Shown: one piece after another, positions 52,166 to 63,601 of the stretch
Layout of the letters: every line of letters starts with the position of its first letter
How positions within the stretch are numbered: position 1 is the first letter of the stretch
Assembly: GCF_030247185.1 (NCBI RefSeq)
Contig: NC_080571.1
Coordinates: 65,200,172 to 65,264,171, forward strand
Reading direction: 5' to 3'
DNA length: 64,000 nucleotides
From: Malaya genurostris
Lineage: Eukaryota > Arthropoda > Insecta > Diptera > Culicidae
The notes under the pieces: generated by a model
What the model saw: only the letters and a program-made list of their open reading frames with translations
The model's database searches: none
What the model was told of the DNA's origin: nothing
Translations under genes and position numbers: made by a program

Positions 52166-52665
52166 GTGCTACTTCGGTTCTCCCGCACCAGCTTTTTTCA
52201 CCACAAACACACATTCAAAGTTTGTCTAATGAATCTAATGAGAAGAAGTGCGCTTTCCTTTTTATGTGATCCCACCGAATGCATCCGCATCGTAGAAATG
52301 AAACTTACACACTGGTGTATTACTCTAGTGAAATGCCATCACTGCTCTGGGGAAATTTTTTCTCCAAATTTGGAAATAGACAATAGTCACTGGGGGCCAG
52401 GTCTGGAGAATACGGGGGATGGTGGACCAACCCGTACCGCAAATTATTCAAACTCACCGTTGTTTTTATGCATGAGTGCGCTGGTTCGTCTTTTTCTATA
52501 GCTTGATGGAAACTAGAACTCTTCTGACACGATCAGCTGTTAGTCAAACCTTGGTGGATAGATTGTCATGAAATTTGGTTTTGGGCCATCTAGAGGCTTG
52601 TTCTGAACAAAAATATATCACGTATTTTTTGTAAGAGGCCCGGGACTTTTCATTCCATGTAGTAT
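52166..52665 (-). pseudogene. mariner (DD34D) remnant
   Basis: On the minus strand one frame reads HHPPYSPDLAPSDYC near 52430-52385, the third catalytic block with its Asp (SDY). The 5' side ends at tggaatgaaaagtcccggg near 52660, a mariner-like terminal sequence. The rest of the transposase between these points is missing or unreadable. It is distinct from the remnant at the window start, which has lost this Asp. Confidence 0.65.
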
Positions 52666-52829
52666 TAAATGGAAAACAAAAACGGGAAAATTTTCGATAT
52701 GATTCCCACGATTTTACAACTAAAAAAATGGAAAAGTAATGCCAAAAATTTGCTTTGTCGTATTAAAAAAATTAAAGCTATTGGTAGCTAGATTACCTAA
52801 ATCCTTGAACAAACACAGTGTGTTTTAAT

Positions 52830-53560
52830 ATTTTCGATATGGTTTCAGGCAAGGCTCTAGTACTACACAAATTGCTATTATAGAACTAGTTGACTAGTTC
52901 CCTGAGCGTAATAATTTCGCTCTTACGGAAAATGGTGTACCGCAGGGTAGTAAAATAGGACCATTGTTGCTCCTTTTGTACATAAACGATACAGGTAATT
53001 TGAATCTTAGTGGAACGCCCGAATTGCTTGCAGATAGAAAGCAACCATGTAAGCAAGATTAATTTCTCTGTCTGTGAATGTTGTGACACGATCACAAACA
53101 TTTTCCTTACTATTCCAGTAATAATCAATATTCGAAAGTGGTAAAGTAGTAGCACATTTCACATTGTAGTAAATTAATTCAAAAATTTTAGTAACTTAGT
53201 TAAGAAATATGAACGATTACAGAGACTAATTACGAGGATATTTCTAGTAAATTTGCAATTATTTATTCCAGTTGCCAAAATATTGGGAGGGTATGGCCAT
53301 TGCAATAAATATTTTGGAGGGGCAAAAAGTTGCCGCGCCTGATTATGTTATTGAATATGAGATTTTTTTTAATATCTGGGCATACATCTAGACCCTATTT
53401 TATCCTGGACTTATCATATTAGTTTCCTTGAAAAGTGTATTGCATGTTCTTGCGGGATTATGTGGAGAGTGCGATCAAATATTCCTCAGTGTGTTCTTTT
53501 GAATTATTATAATATCTATATTCACACATAGCTCAATTTTATAATATCAGTCTAAAGATG
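52830..53560 (+). pseudogene. LINE reverse-transcriptase remnant
   Basis: The pieces, in order on the plus strand with frame changes and gaps, are YGFRQGSSTTQIAIIELVD; ENGVPQGSKIGPLLLLLYIN (RT motif 4); a decayed LLADR where the catalytic ADD should be; then LGIHLDPILSWTYHISFLEK and IMWRVRSNIPQCVLL, the C-terminal thumb-like part. The phrasing suggests a jockey/CR1-type element without RNase H. It is dead. Confidence 0.7.
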
Positions 53561-53586
53561 TGAAGCAAGATCATATTTAAAAACCT

Positions 53587-55022
53587 TATTCAATCCACCT
53601 TGTGGTGTAATGAGGCCTTTCTTACATTTCCAAAGATAGCACTAGAAGATTCTACTAAGATTTTTTTAAATCTTGAATAAAATAAAAAAAATTCTTTGAG
53701 TATGAACAAACATAACTTTTTCAATTTGTGAACAATTAGGTTAAGTTTATAAGATGGTTTTTTTTGCATTGTCGCACTAAATGATACACTTTACCCTATA
53801 GATCTGGAACCGGAAGTCGGACCAGGATGAAACAAACAGCAACCTATGAGACTATAGGAACTTTCATTTGTTGCATCGTCGCTCTAAATGACGGTGCGCA
53901 ATTTAAACACACTTTACTCTATGAAATCATTATGAAATTCAATAGCAACCTATTGGACTATGAGATTTTTTATTTTATAAGTGAACAATTTTCGATCCAT
54001 ACAAATTGAACAAAATATTTACAAATTCACATAATTTACATTTTTTTCACCTGAACAATACAGATTTGAATGTGGCAACCATGCACGCTTTAAGAAAATA
54101 AACAAAGCACTTTGCGAACGGACCAAAGCCGGTGGTGTTTTCTTTTTCCTTAGTACCAGCACGTAGCGCTGTGTACCGGTTTTGCATCGTCATTTAAAAT
54201 AACGATTTGAATGTTTTGACTCTCATCGCCCTATAATTTCGGAACCGGAAGTAGGATCTGGATGAAATTTCACAGTATATTTGTAGACAATGAGAGCTTT
54301 AATTTGAATAATGATTCGTGAAAAGCGGCTTAACCGTTACTGAAAAATCGAAGTGAGTTCCGTTTTTGGAGCTTTTCTTCACTATTATCGGTGCCTTCGG
54401 AAGCGGAAACCGGGGATTAGTAGCTACAAAGTAGTTTTGTATATTCACTTACTAACAAGATCTGCCAACTAGATGAATTTAGCAGTAAATTTTATAAAAA
54501 TGTGCACCTCGTTTCGCGCGTATCGCTTGTGAAAAAGTACACATGAAATTGAAAATGTTTACTAATTGCACTGTAATACCATAACCAGACTTTTTAAAGA
54601 ATTTCAAAACCTTTCATTTGCTTCTTAGTTTGTGAAAATCGGTTCAGAAATTTCCGAGAAAATTGAGTGCATCTTTTTTCATAAATTTGCAAATATTTCT
54701 TTATAATTCTGGAACCGGAAGTTAGATCCAAATGAAATTCAAGAAAATTGTATGAATCCATAAGGCGTTTCATTTGAATCCAAGTTGGTGAAAATCGATT
54801 CATGAACTTGTGTGAGTATTTTATTCTTTTTTTTTTGGTGCATATCATGCTGTAATTCCGGAACCGAAAGTCGGATCGTCTATGGGACCATAAGACTTTT
54901 CATTTAAATCTGAATTTTGAATTTGAGACTGAGACGAATTCTATATGACACTTGGCCCTCCGAGCCTCGGTTGTAAAGTCGTTTTTCACAGCGATTGCGT
55001 AGCCTTCCTATATGAAAAAGGC
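53587..55022 (+). repeat. CCGGAAGT-type dispersed repeat, copy 5 (most complete)
   Basis: The left end is caatccaccttgtggtgtaa and the right end cctatatgaaaaaggc, preceded by cttggccctccgagcctcgg. Inside are at least four units carrying accggaagt, with the phrases caagttggtgaaaatcg and cattatcggtgcc-type variants between. No transposase is found. Ends of the form cacctag.ggtg and gaaaggc recur in the other copies, so I treat it as a non-autonomous element of unknown superfamily. Confidence 0.7.
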
Positions 55023-56368
55023 AAAAAGTGCAAACCCTATAGACTGTATGGAACAAAGTTTTGTTGTCATCGACCATTTTGTAGCGACCATTAAAACAAA
55101 TGAGACTGTAGTTCTGAAAATCACAGCAAAAGCTCATTCCATCGTTACGGAAAATCGAACAGCGAAGTTGCAGGATGGAGATGACATCGTAAAGATATAA
55201 AAAAAAAGAAGTATATTCATAATTTTGAATTAGCAGTTGAGTATGATATTTCTTGTTTTCCAGCAGCTGATCACAAACAACACCGTATCACTGATTCACA
55301 AAGGTGTTCGACCATTTTTACTGTTTATTAAGTGAAATTTTTAGATCGATATGTTACAATGGATGAAACATGGATCTATCATTATAGTGATAGTGCAGCT
55401 GTGACAAGTGTGTAGCGATAAGTGAAAAATGTTGTTTATTGAATATTGCTGATTCGCGAATCTAAAAAAATGTTCAAGCGACGGAAACAGCGAATTTACC
55501 GCCCAAAATTATGCGATGTCAACCGATCGAAGCGCCATCTGCATATCATTGTCGGTGGTATCAGATCATATTTCGATGGAATGTGTGAAAATTTACAAGC
55601 AAATCGTGTGATTTAAACTGAAAAACAAAAATTTATCTGCAGCAAACTCATCCGCGGGTGATTGTTATATTTTTTCAGTAGTGGTGTGTCATCTCGCGAT
55701 GTTCACAGCAATGCGAATAGGAGAAGAGATATTTTTGTTATTTACAATATTGTTATATTTCTCCTTGCTAAAAATAGGACTAGACTAAACTCCGTCGATT
55801 GTTAAGGAAACATTTCTTCTATTTTTCTTCGGGTTGAACGCTATGTTTAAAACGCGTGCGTGAAGTTCATAACCGTGCAGATTTTTTTGCGACCGTGTTA
55901 AACTAGGACGGATGTAAATATAGTTCAGACTGCGAGGAGGATCCATTTGTTTTTTTTTTTTAATTTATTTTTGGTTAAAGAGTAGACATCGACATTACTT
56001 CGTATCGCGTAAGACAATGTTGTTCGATTGATGACTGACTATTGCAAAGAAAAACAGAACAATGAATTAAATATATGAATTGTTTTAGCGAACCTCCCGA
56101 CTGAAGTTTTACGAGTTTCGGAAGAAATTTCGTATTCTGATAGGAAGCACATATTAATACAAAACGCAATAAAATTGCAACGAACTCTCGGTAGCCGGCT
56201 ACCCAGAGCAATAAACACATGATAATATTATAAGTAATAAGTAGATCACATAATCTACCAAGATAAATCATGATCATTTCCTCACCCCACTAACATCCCT
56301 CCTTTTCTGTGACACTTGTGGTGATGCAGAGAATTCCTTGGTCAATAGTAGCAACAATTTTTGAACTA
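55023..56368. other. No supported gene
   Basis: Fragmentary mobile-element-like phrases on the plus strand near 55355-55385 (VTMDETWIYHY) match the first catalytic block of mariner-type transposases, so a short mariner scrap may be present at about 55300-55680. Otherwise I see nothing that I can assign. Confidence 0.45.
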
Positions 56369-57524
56369 AAGACTGTCCCAGAAAGTATAGACGCACTTTG
56401 ATTTCGCAGTAAAAAATTCAAAAGTGTTAGATATTCAAATATTATTCGATATACTGATAATATTAGACTACAACAACAGAATATTATTCTCAACATTTGC
56501 CACTTAGCCATTGTAGACTAGCTGGCGCACCTTCTTGCGAACGTTCCTCATTAAATTCCGTACAGACTTCTTGGCGACAAGTTTTGACACTTTTTTCCAA
56601 GCCTTTTCGAACCGTTGAATGGTTTCGGCTGCCGAGACATGTTTTCTAAGATGTGCCTTCGTTAATGCCCAAAATTCCTCAATTGGTCGTAGTTGTGGGC
56701 AATTTGGTGGATTCATGTCTTTTGGGACGAAAGTGACATTTTTGGTAATATACCATTCTACCGTTGATTTCGAGTAGTGGCAAGAAGCAAGATCTGGCCA
56801 GAAGACAACAGGATCCTGGTGGCTTCGAATCATGGGTAGAAGTCGTTTTTGTAAACATTCCCTTTTCGCTGTTCATTGAAGCAGTGGTGATGAAGGGTTT
56901 CGAAATCTTACCGCAGCTACAAATTGCTTGCCAGACCATAGCTTTCTTACCAAATTTTTCGACTTCAATCGATGTATTGTACAGCTTTCGAACCATCGGC
57001 CTGATCGATGCTTCTTGTTTCGGACTATGTTTTGGTTGTTTCTGCTTCTTATAGGTTCGAAGATTCAAACGTTCTTTAGCACGAAGAACATTTGACTTCA
57101 AAGTGCCCACTTTTTTGGCCACATCCAGAACTGAAACCTCCTTCTTTTGCCTTCGGTATACGTTTATCCAACTGAGGGTTAGCAGGACCTTTTTTTGACC
57201 CGTTTTCGGTTTATCCTCAAAGGTGTTATCCTCACCGAACTTCCTGATTGCATTTTGCACGGCTTTTTCACTTCCTCTTTTCATTTTTGCTACCTTTCTC
57301 AGTGACAGTCCGCGTTCTGTGCACCATTTGTACAAAAATTTTCGACGTTGTTCTGCTAAAAGTCCACGCATTTCGAAACAAACTAATGAAAATGAATAAA
57401 CAACTGCACAAGTGGTTTGAGAAGAGTGTAAACAACAGGACGCAGCCATAAAAATTGACAGATTCTGAACCATTGCGAAATGGCAGCGGTTTTTGGTTGC
57501 GTCCATACTTTTTGGGACAGTCTT
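56369..57524 (-). mobile_element. ITmD37E-type element
   Basis: Terminal inverted repeats: aagactgtccca at 56369 and its reverse complement ending at 57524. The similarity extends inward (agaaagtatagacgca against aaaaagtatggacgca). TA lies on both sides (56367-56368 and 57525-57526). Length is 1156 bases. ITmD37E is a Tc1/mariner branch best known from mosquitoes. Confidence 0.9.
56504..57371 (-). pseudogene. ITmD37E transposase, deleted and frameshifted
   Basis: The probable start is the ATG at 57371 (MRGLLAEQRRKFLYKWCTER), which leads into the helix-turn-helix DNA-binding region. After IRPMVRKLYNT the frame jumps to VEKFGKKAMVWQAICSCGKI, skipping the segment that should hold the first catalytic Asp. 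Near 56850 a frameshift leads to the 3' part: VVFWPDLASCHYSKS (second Asp) and QLRPIEEFWALTKAHLRK (Glu). Exactly 37 residues lie between them, the DD37E spacing. The stop is at 56504. The loss of the first Asp plus the frameshift make it inactive. Confidence 0.9.
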
Positions 57525-57526
57525 TA

Positions 57527-60500
57527 ACATTCCTTCCCTTCCCATATTGACCTGCATGAGCGTGGCCATCTACGCTATTGATCAGTTCATGTTCTAAGTC
57601 AGTTTAGATTGCACGTTAAGCATGATCTACGATATCTCAAGTATCATGCATTTGGTTCAATATGAAATTTCAACTGGTTTCTGATCAATTTTTTTTAACT
57701 TTCTCTCTTCTAGTCTATTTGACTACTTTTGGGCAATATAGAAATATATTAAATGTCGGGTTTTCTGTGTTAAATCCAAACAGGTGATCAGAACACTTGG
57801 ACAGGTTTTTTTCCTATTCAACTGAATTTTACTAAGTTTAATCTGACTTAGCATTCGGCATATGTAATCTAAAATTGTTGGATAATCGCCCTTATTCTGA
57901 ATAACGGCGTATGGTGCGGTCGAATCCTAGCTACCTTTGATTTTGCTATCGTTATTAGGAATAAGAATGAAATACGATCAGAAAAACAATACGTCGTTAT
58001 TCCGAATAAGGGTGAATATATCTATGCTGGAGATTCCTTTAATACATTGAATTACTGACAAAAGACTGACTTGAGGCTTCTAAATAGTGTAAGTGCTTTG
58101 AGTATATCTAGAAAGGGTTTGCTCCAAAACTCAATAGCATTAACTACCCTAACAAGCAAATCCACTGGAAAGATTGAACCGCACGAATGCGTTATAATCA
58201 AAGGATATCAGCCCAATAAATATTTCAGCGTTATGTGAAAAGTTTTCAGTTGCTCGAGACAGGATCTCTGAACAATCGAGATCAAAAGTGTAGTAGGAAT
58301 TACCATACATACATGACCGACCGGAAGCACTGTGTGCAATAGAAAATATGAAAAATTTTAACGGATTATCATCGCTTACGCCAATATCGGTGAACTCGTT
58401 CGATTATTTGTGTGTGCCTTTGTCAGGAGAAAAAAAACTTCAGTCTACTCTGAACGAACTTCATGTGAAGTGCCCTCAATTTCTCAATGAAATCCATTTC
58501 CCTGCGTTTGGCCAGGTGCACAATGTATGACAATTTTTCATTTCTGATTCCGATTTGTCCTTGCTTAGAGCAACCGTAGGTAGCAGCGGAAATCTATGAA
58601 CGATTCGCTGAAGTCGGAGTTCATAAACAAAATCTGTTCCCGCAGTTGCCTCACTTGTCTTCGTCATCTGCCATCGACAAGTGCGCCCGCCCGCCCGCCG
58701 CCGGTTGAGAATGACTCGCAACCGTTTTGTCTTTTCCTTTTTTTCCTTCTTTTGCTTCTATCCTCAAGAGCCGACAGACCTTCTCCGCCGTAATGTGGTG
58801 TTCAATGGATTCTCCATCGACTAAAGAACTTCATCACAATACCGGCAGACGTTTATATGCGAAATTTTCCTTCCACGGCATTGAGCGGTAGCGCAGACTC
58901 CCACCACCCCCACGGGATTCTGCTGGTGAAAGCTTTTTTTTTCGTTGTTGTTGCATCTCCAGTCGGGTTTTCATTCACCAACCATCGTAATCAACATCAT
59001 CAGGCAAATAGGAGTAGAAAACAGCAGCAGCAGTCGTAGTCGTAGTAGTCGAAGCCAAACGAGACTTGAAGTGAGACTGAACGAGAAAAAAAGGTAATAA
59101 TACACATAATAAAATTTAATATCGCATAATATCATTTATTTTCGCATTGACTTCAACACGGTGCTCGTCTCGGATGTTGCTCATTTTTGGTTGGTAAACC
59201 GAATTATGATGGCCTCCTTGTTCTTGACAGGCACAATCAGTGGTAGTTGGTATAGAGAATCTGTGCTTCGCCATTTTTGCGAATGACGGTTGACAATCTC
59301 AGTTGACAATCTCCTGCTGGAATAAGTTTAAAATCTACTCGCACACATGTCCACGAAAATAATTAGCTATCAGTGCTGATCCAGTCCGACTCGCTTCTGG
59401 AAACTATCAAGCTAATGCTTCCGGCCGAAGTGCATCGACCCAACTGTCTGCAAAGGAACACCATTTTTTGCTGTTGTTCCAGGCAACGATGATTTCCGCG
59501 AAACAGACTGCTATGATAGCGAAGTATGCCCTGGCTTATTCTGCTGCCTATTTAGGGTTATCGCAGCAAATGAATCGGCGTTTTATTTTCCAATCCAATT
59601 TAACCGCAGCCGAAACTGCCAAACTGATTTCTGGGCTCCAATGTATTTGAAAAGAAACCAGTTGCTCGTTTGCCTGCTTGCCCTCCCGCCGAAAACCAGC
59701 GTCGACTCATCGATATTATTTAGCGAATAAATTCTACTCTTATCAGTTCATTTTCATCTTCTTCGCGGTACTTTCGTCTTTGCCGCATTACAGAGAGAGA
59801 ACCGCACCGCCAACAGAGGACAGAAAGGAAACCCCATACCCGTATAGAATCGAATTCAAGCAAAGCTAATAGGCAACAGACTAGCGTCGGTTGGCGAAAA
59901 AACGCGATCATTGATCTAGAAACGAAAACAGCTAATTTAACGTCAGGAAATTAAACACTTGAGCACAGCACCATCAGCCATTCATTTTGGTTCCGATTGA
60001 ATCCGTATTGTCCCGTCCTGGGAACGGAGTTGATTGCGACTGTGAACAATCTGTAGAACGTGACGAAGCGCCCGGTTGGGTATTGTCAACTTCTTCTTTT
60101 TTTTATCGGAACAGAATTAATTTCTAATCAAGCTCATTGTAGAGAGTAATTAATTGATTGAAGATTGTTCCAGGTTTCAACTCAATTAATGAAACTACTG
60201 TTCGCTGGAGTTTTTTCCTAAGACGCATGTGTTCAATTTATTGCCACTCTTTCATCATTGAATATCAGATTCAATTAAACTATTGCATACTGATTTAAGC
60301 ATGTTTTCTGGCTAATATGATTTATTCAAGAAACCGTATTCCAATTTGTATAAATTTTTCCATTGCTACTGCTTGTCGCCACACTTGCCATCGTTTAAAG
60401 AAAACAGTATAGAGGAAGAGGCATGAAAGGAAATGTTGAGACCACTTACTTAGCGGAAGGACAATGCCCATATAGCTAACATTGTTAGTGAATTATACAC
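57527..60500. other. Unique-looking DNA, no supported gene
   Basis: 58.3-60.1 kb has fewer repeats and somewhat higher GC than average, with CAG/CAA runs near 59020 and Pro/Ser-rich open frames that end quickly. It could be regulatory or intronic sequence of a neighbouring gene. No exon with a recognised domain was found. Confidence 0.4.
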
Positions 60501-61039
60501 TGAGGTTTCTTTTCACGCGGGGTCTCTTTTCGTGCGTAACTTCGATAGTTCACGTAAAAAAAACGCGTCACTTCGGAAATCCGTGTAAAAACCGCAAAAC
60601 TAAAGAATTTTTTTTTATGCCGAACATCTTAGAAAAGTATAAAAACGTCCAGATTGTGTAATCTCAACAAAATTGGTTTTATTTGAATCTACTGGGATTG
60701 AGATTTCCGAAATCGAAAATTTTTTTTTGATATCGAATGTCTAAGACAAGTATGAAATGTTGAGATATTGTGTAATCTAGAAAAAACATTCTAGGAAAAA
60801 ATGACTTTGGAACTTGGAAAATTAGAGATCGCGTGTCTTCGGAAATCCGCGTAGAAAAAACAGCAAAATCGAAGAAATTTTTTTTTGATGTCAAATGTTT
60901 TAGAAATGCATGAAAAGTCCAGATCTGGGGTAATACAAAATAAAATTGTTTGAACGTGTCAAAGAGTAGAGTTGGTAAAACATTCGGGATAACTCCAGAT
61001 TTCGACGTTTCATGCATTTCTTAAACAAAACAAGAAATC

Positions 61040-62203
61040 AGCTAGCTTACTCATCTCATCCAAGTCAGTCGATAAAACAAAACCGCTTACGTTCGGGACA
61101 GAAGAAACCAAGAAAAGTTTTGTGTAGTGAACAATAGAACAACCTTGAAATGGGTGAGCCAAACAAACAAAAGCTACCGCCGACACGAAAGAATACAATT
61201 ATTATTGACTTCAGATAGTGCAAAATTCGACCTTCGATACGAGAACTTGAAGGTTTGCTTAAAGAGCAAATGCATCTTGACATTAAACGTGTGCATTTAC
61301 TTCAATGCAATAAGACCAATAATTGTTTATATCCAGTTCTATAAAGAGTTGGATGCAATTCAATTCGCTAAAGACAATAATAATGTGCACTATGTGGAGC
61401 ACGAAAATATCAAGTACAACATTCCAGTATATATGGAAGATAGTGCTATAGAAGTGCGTGTGCATGATCTTCCCTCAAGCGTCATCGATCCTTATATTTG
61501 CAAAACTATGTCCCAATACGGAGAGATTTTTTCTATCGAGAAAGAAAAATGGAAGAATTTTTTTCCCCGGTATTCTAAATGGCGTATGTTTGTTACGCAT
61601 GCGCTTGAGGAGGCCTATACCTTCTTATGTGACTTTCGGTCAGGATACAAGAATCCCCTGCAAATCACTTGTTACCTATGACAATCAGATGGCCACATGT
61701 CAATATTGCCAAAAAGCTGTTCACTACGGTAAGCCATGTGATAAACTGTACAAGGAGATAACCACACCAAAGGACAACGGTGCTTCCTTCACACCAACCC
61801 CAAGCATCCCCAGTACACCTGTGACAGTCACCAACAACAGTGAAGCATCCCCTACAACGAAACCATCCAACGTATCCCCTATAGAACAAAGTACACCAGC
61901 TGCAGTTAACAACTTACCATCCAACCAAATAGCAACTACAGACAATGTACAACAAGACGCATATACAGCAACTAGCAACGAAATCAACAACAATACCACC
62001 GATGTGGCAATGAATGACAAGACGAACAGCGAACAAACTGCCTCTCAATCCCCGCTGGAGGAAAATGGAAGCTCCTCTCCCCCTAGAAAAAGGGTGAAAA
62101 CGAGATCCAATACAAAAAAAAATTATCTAAAAACTTAGCTAAATCGGCCACGTAAAGCTTGTACGCGAGTAGGCCTGAATAAAACATCTTTTAAATAAAA
62201 AAA
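61040..62203 (+). mobile_element. ORF1-only retroposon with poly(A) and target duplication
   Basis: The word aaaacaagaaatc at 61027-61039 recurs at about 62204-62215. Between them is a 110-base leader, an ORF1-like gene, about 55 bases of 3' UTR (ending ggcctgaataaaacatctt) and a run of about 11 A. No endonuclease or RT lies between ORF1 and the tail, so the unit is either a natural half-LINE or an internal-deletion product mobilised in trans. Confidence 0.85.
61150..62138 (+). pseudogene. LINE ORF1-like (Gag-like) protein, lightly broken
   Basis: The ATG at 61150 gives MGEPNKQKLPPTRKNTIIID. An in-frame stop follows after DFR, then LEGLLKEQMHLDIKRVHLLQ. A two-base loss near 61330 shifts to YIQFYKELDAIQFAK..., IEVRVHDLPSSVIDPYICKT (an RRM-like fold is plausible) and KEKWKNFFP. 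A second shift near 61570 gives GILNGV.LLRMRLRRPIPSY, then QMATCQYCQKAVHYGKPC, a CCHC zinc knuckle. The tail is low-complexity Thr/Asn/Ser/Pro ending PPRKRVKTRSNTKK, a basic patch. This matches ORF1 proteins of mosquito non-LTR elements; the clade is not settled. Confidence 0.8.
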
Positions 62204-62450
62204 AAAACAAGAAATCCGGATAACTTTGAATATTCGCGTAAAAGAAACCGGGTAACTTCTGAAATAAACCGCATAATTTCGAGAATCCGCGTAAAAAAAA
62301 CCACGTAAAAAAGACCTCATTATATTTCATAATTCTTCTCTCAACTATTGTCCGATTGGCAAAGCGTATTTTGATGTGCAACATATTTCCAGTAATAACC
62401 GTACAACTTTTCGAACATTAGGGAAAGTTTGATATTTTTCTTTTCTGCGG

Positions 62451-62500
62451 TTCGTCTTCGACTCATCAGTGAATTAGCAGTTCAAATTTAACTGCCATTG
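62451..62500 (+). repeat. Half copy of the hairpin repeat
   Basis: gactcatcagtgaattagca followed by gttcaaatttaactgc abuts the left tip of the second Transib copy. That element may have inserted into a hairpin repeat. Confidence 0.6.
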
Positions 62501-63601
62501 CACAGTGGCCCGAAGCGGGAAATTAGCGTGACAAAAATATTTTCGCTATTAAATATTAGTTTTTTGTATTTAGTGTCTTCACAAAAGTTGTTTGTAATCA
62601 AATGGCGCTCCATTTGATGACGAAAATTAATAGGGTGATTCTCATTTAGATTGAAATCTGATATCTAACTTTCTTAATTGAACTTAAAAATGATTTTGTT
62701 GTACAATAAAGTTGTAGGAAATTTTATTTTGAGCTACTTTGTTGAAAAAAGCACCTCTCTAGCTCTTCATTTGATCGAGTTACATCAATTTTCCCGAGTA
62801 AAAGTAGGGTGGCTCCTGAAAATTCAGCTGTAGTTTTTGTGTTTCTCATTTCTCGAACAGACAATATATGGAACACTTGTAGAACTAATTTAATACTAAT
62901 ATTTTGCTGACGGAAGTATGTTGATACATTAATGCGTTTAGGAGTTATGTAATGTTTTTGAGTTTTTTGAAGATATTTTTAAAACTAATTTAAAAAAGTT
63001 AAAAAAATAACACCCTTCTAATTTTCTCTTAAATTTTCACTTATATTATGACCTTTCTGGAACCGCATAGGATACATTTTCATCGATCTGGCATCTAATG
63101 AATATTGATATTTGAAGCTTGACTAGTTTTTGATGAAAAAACAATCATCACTTTTTACTGGTAGCTCATATGAAAAAGCTTGGTTGAGCAAAATTATGCG
63201 TAATGATTAGTTTAACAACTTTTCTGAAGACAACTTTTCCGTAGAACGTTTCACAAAAAAATTAGAACAAAAAAAGTGATTTTTCAGGAGCCACCCTACT
63301 TTTACTCGGGAAAATTGATGTAACTCGATCAAATGAAGAGCTAGAGAGGTACCTTTTTCAACAAAGTTGCTCAAAATAAAATTTTCTACAACTTTAATGT
63401 ACAACAAAATCATTTTTGAGTTCAATTAAGAAAGTTAGATATCAGATTTCAATCGAAATGAGAACCACCCTAGTAATTTCCTTCATCAAAAGGAGCGCCA
63501 TTTGATTGCAAACTACTTTTGTGAAGACACTAACTACAAAAAACTAATATTTAATAGCGACATATTTTTGTCACGCTAATTTCCCGTTTCGGACCATAGT
63601 G
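62501..63601. mobile_element. Transib-type MITE, deletion derivative
   Basis: The left tip is heptamer CACAGTG (the exact V(D)J consensus), 23 bases, ACAAAAATA (62501-62539). The right tip reversed is CACTATG, 23 bases, ACAAAAATA (63563-63601). 62501 to about 62822 matches the left arm of the 42.8-kb copy; from about 62823 on it matches the right arm, so the core including the transposase was deleted. There are no matching 5-bp flanks (cattg and cacac). Confidence 0.82.

Larger units (their letters stand above)
60502..62318. repeat. CGCGTAAAA-type repeat, split by a retroposon
   Basis: The outer ends gaggtttcttttcacgcgg and, reversed, gaggtcttttttacgtgg form loose inverted ends. Inside are recurrent words such as ggaaatccg.gtaaaaa and gaatccgcgtaaaa. 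The original element runs 60502-61039 and resumes at 62216 after the ORF1 retroposon. A related degenerate array lies at 495-640. Confidence 0.55.
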
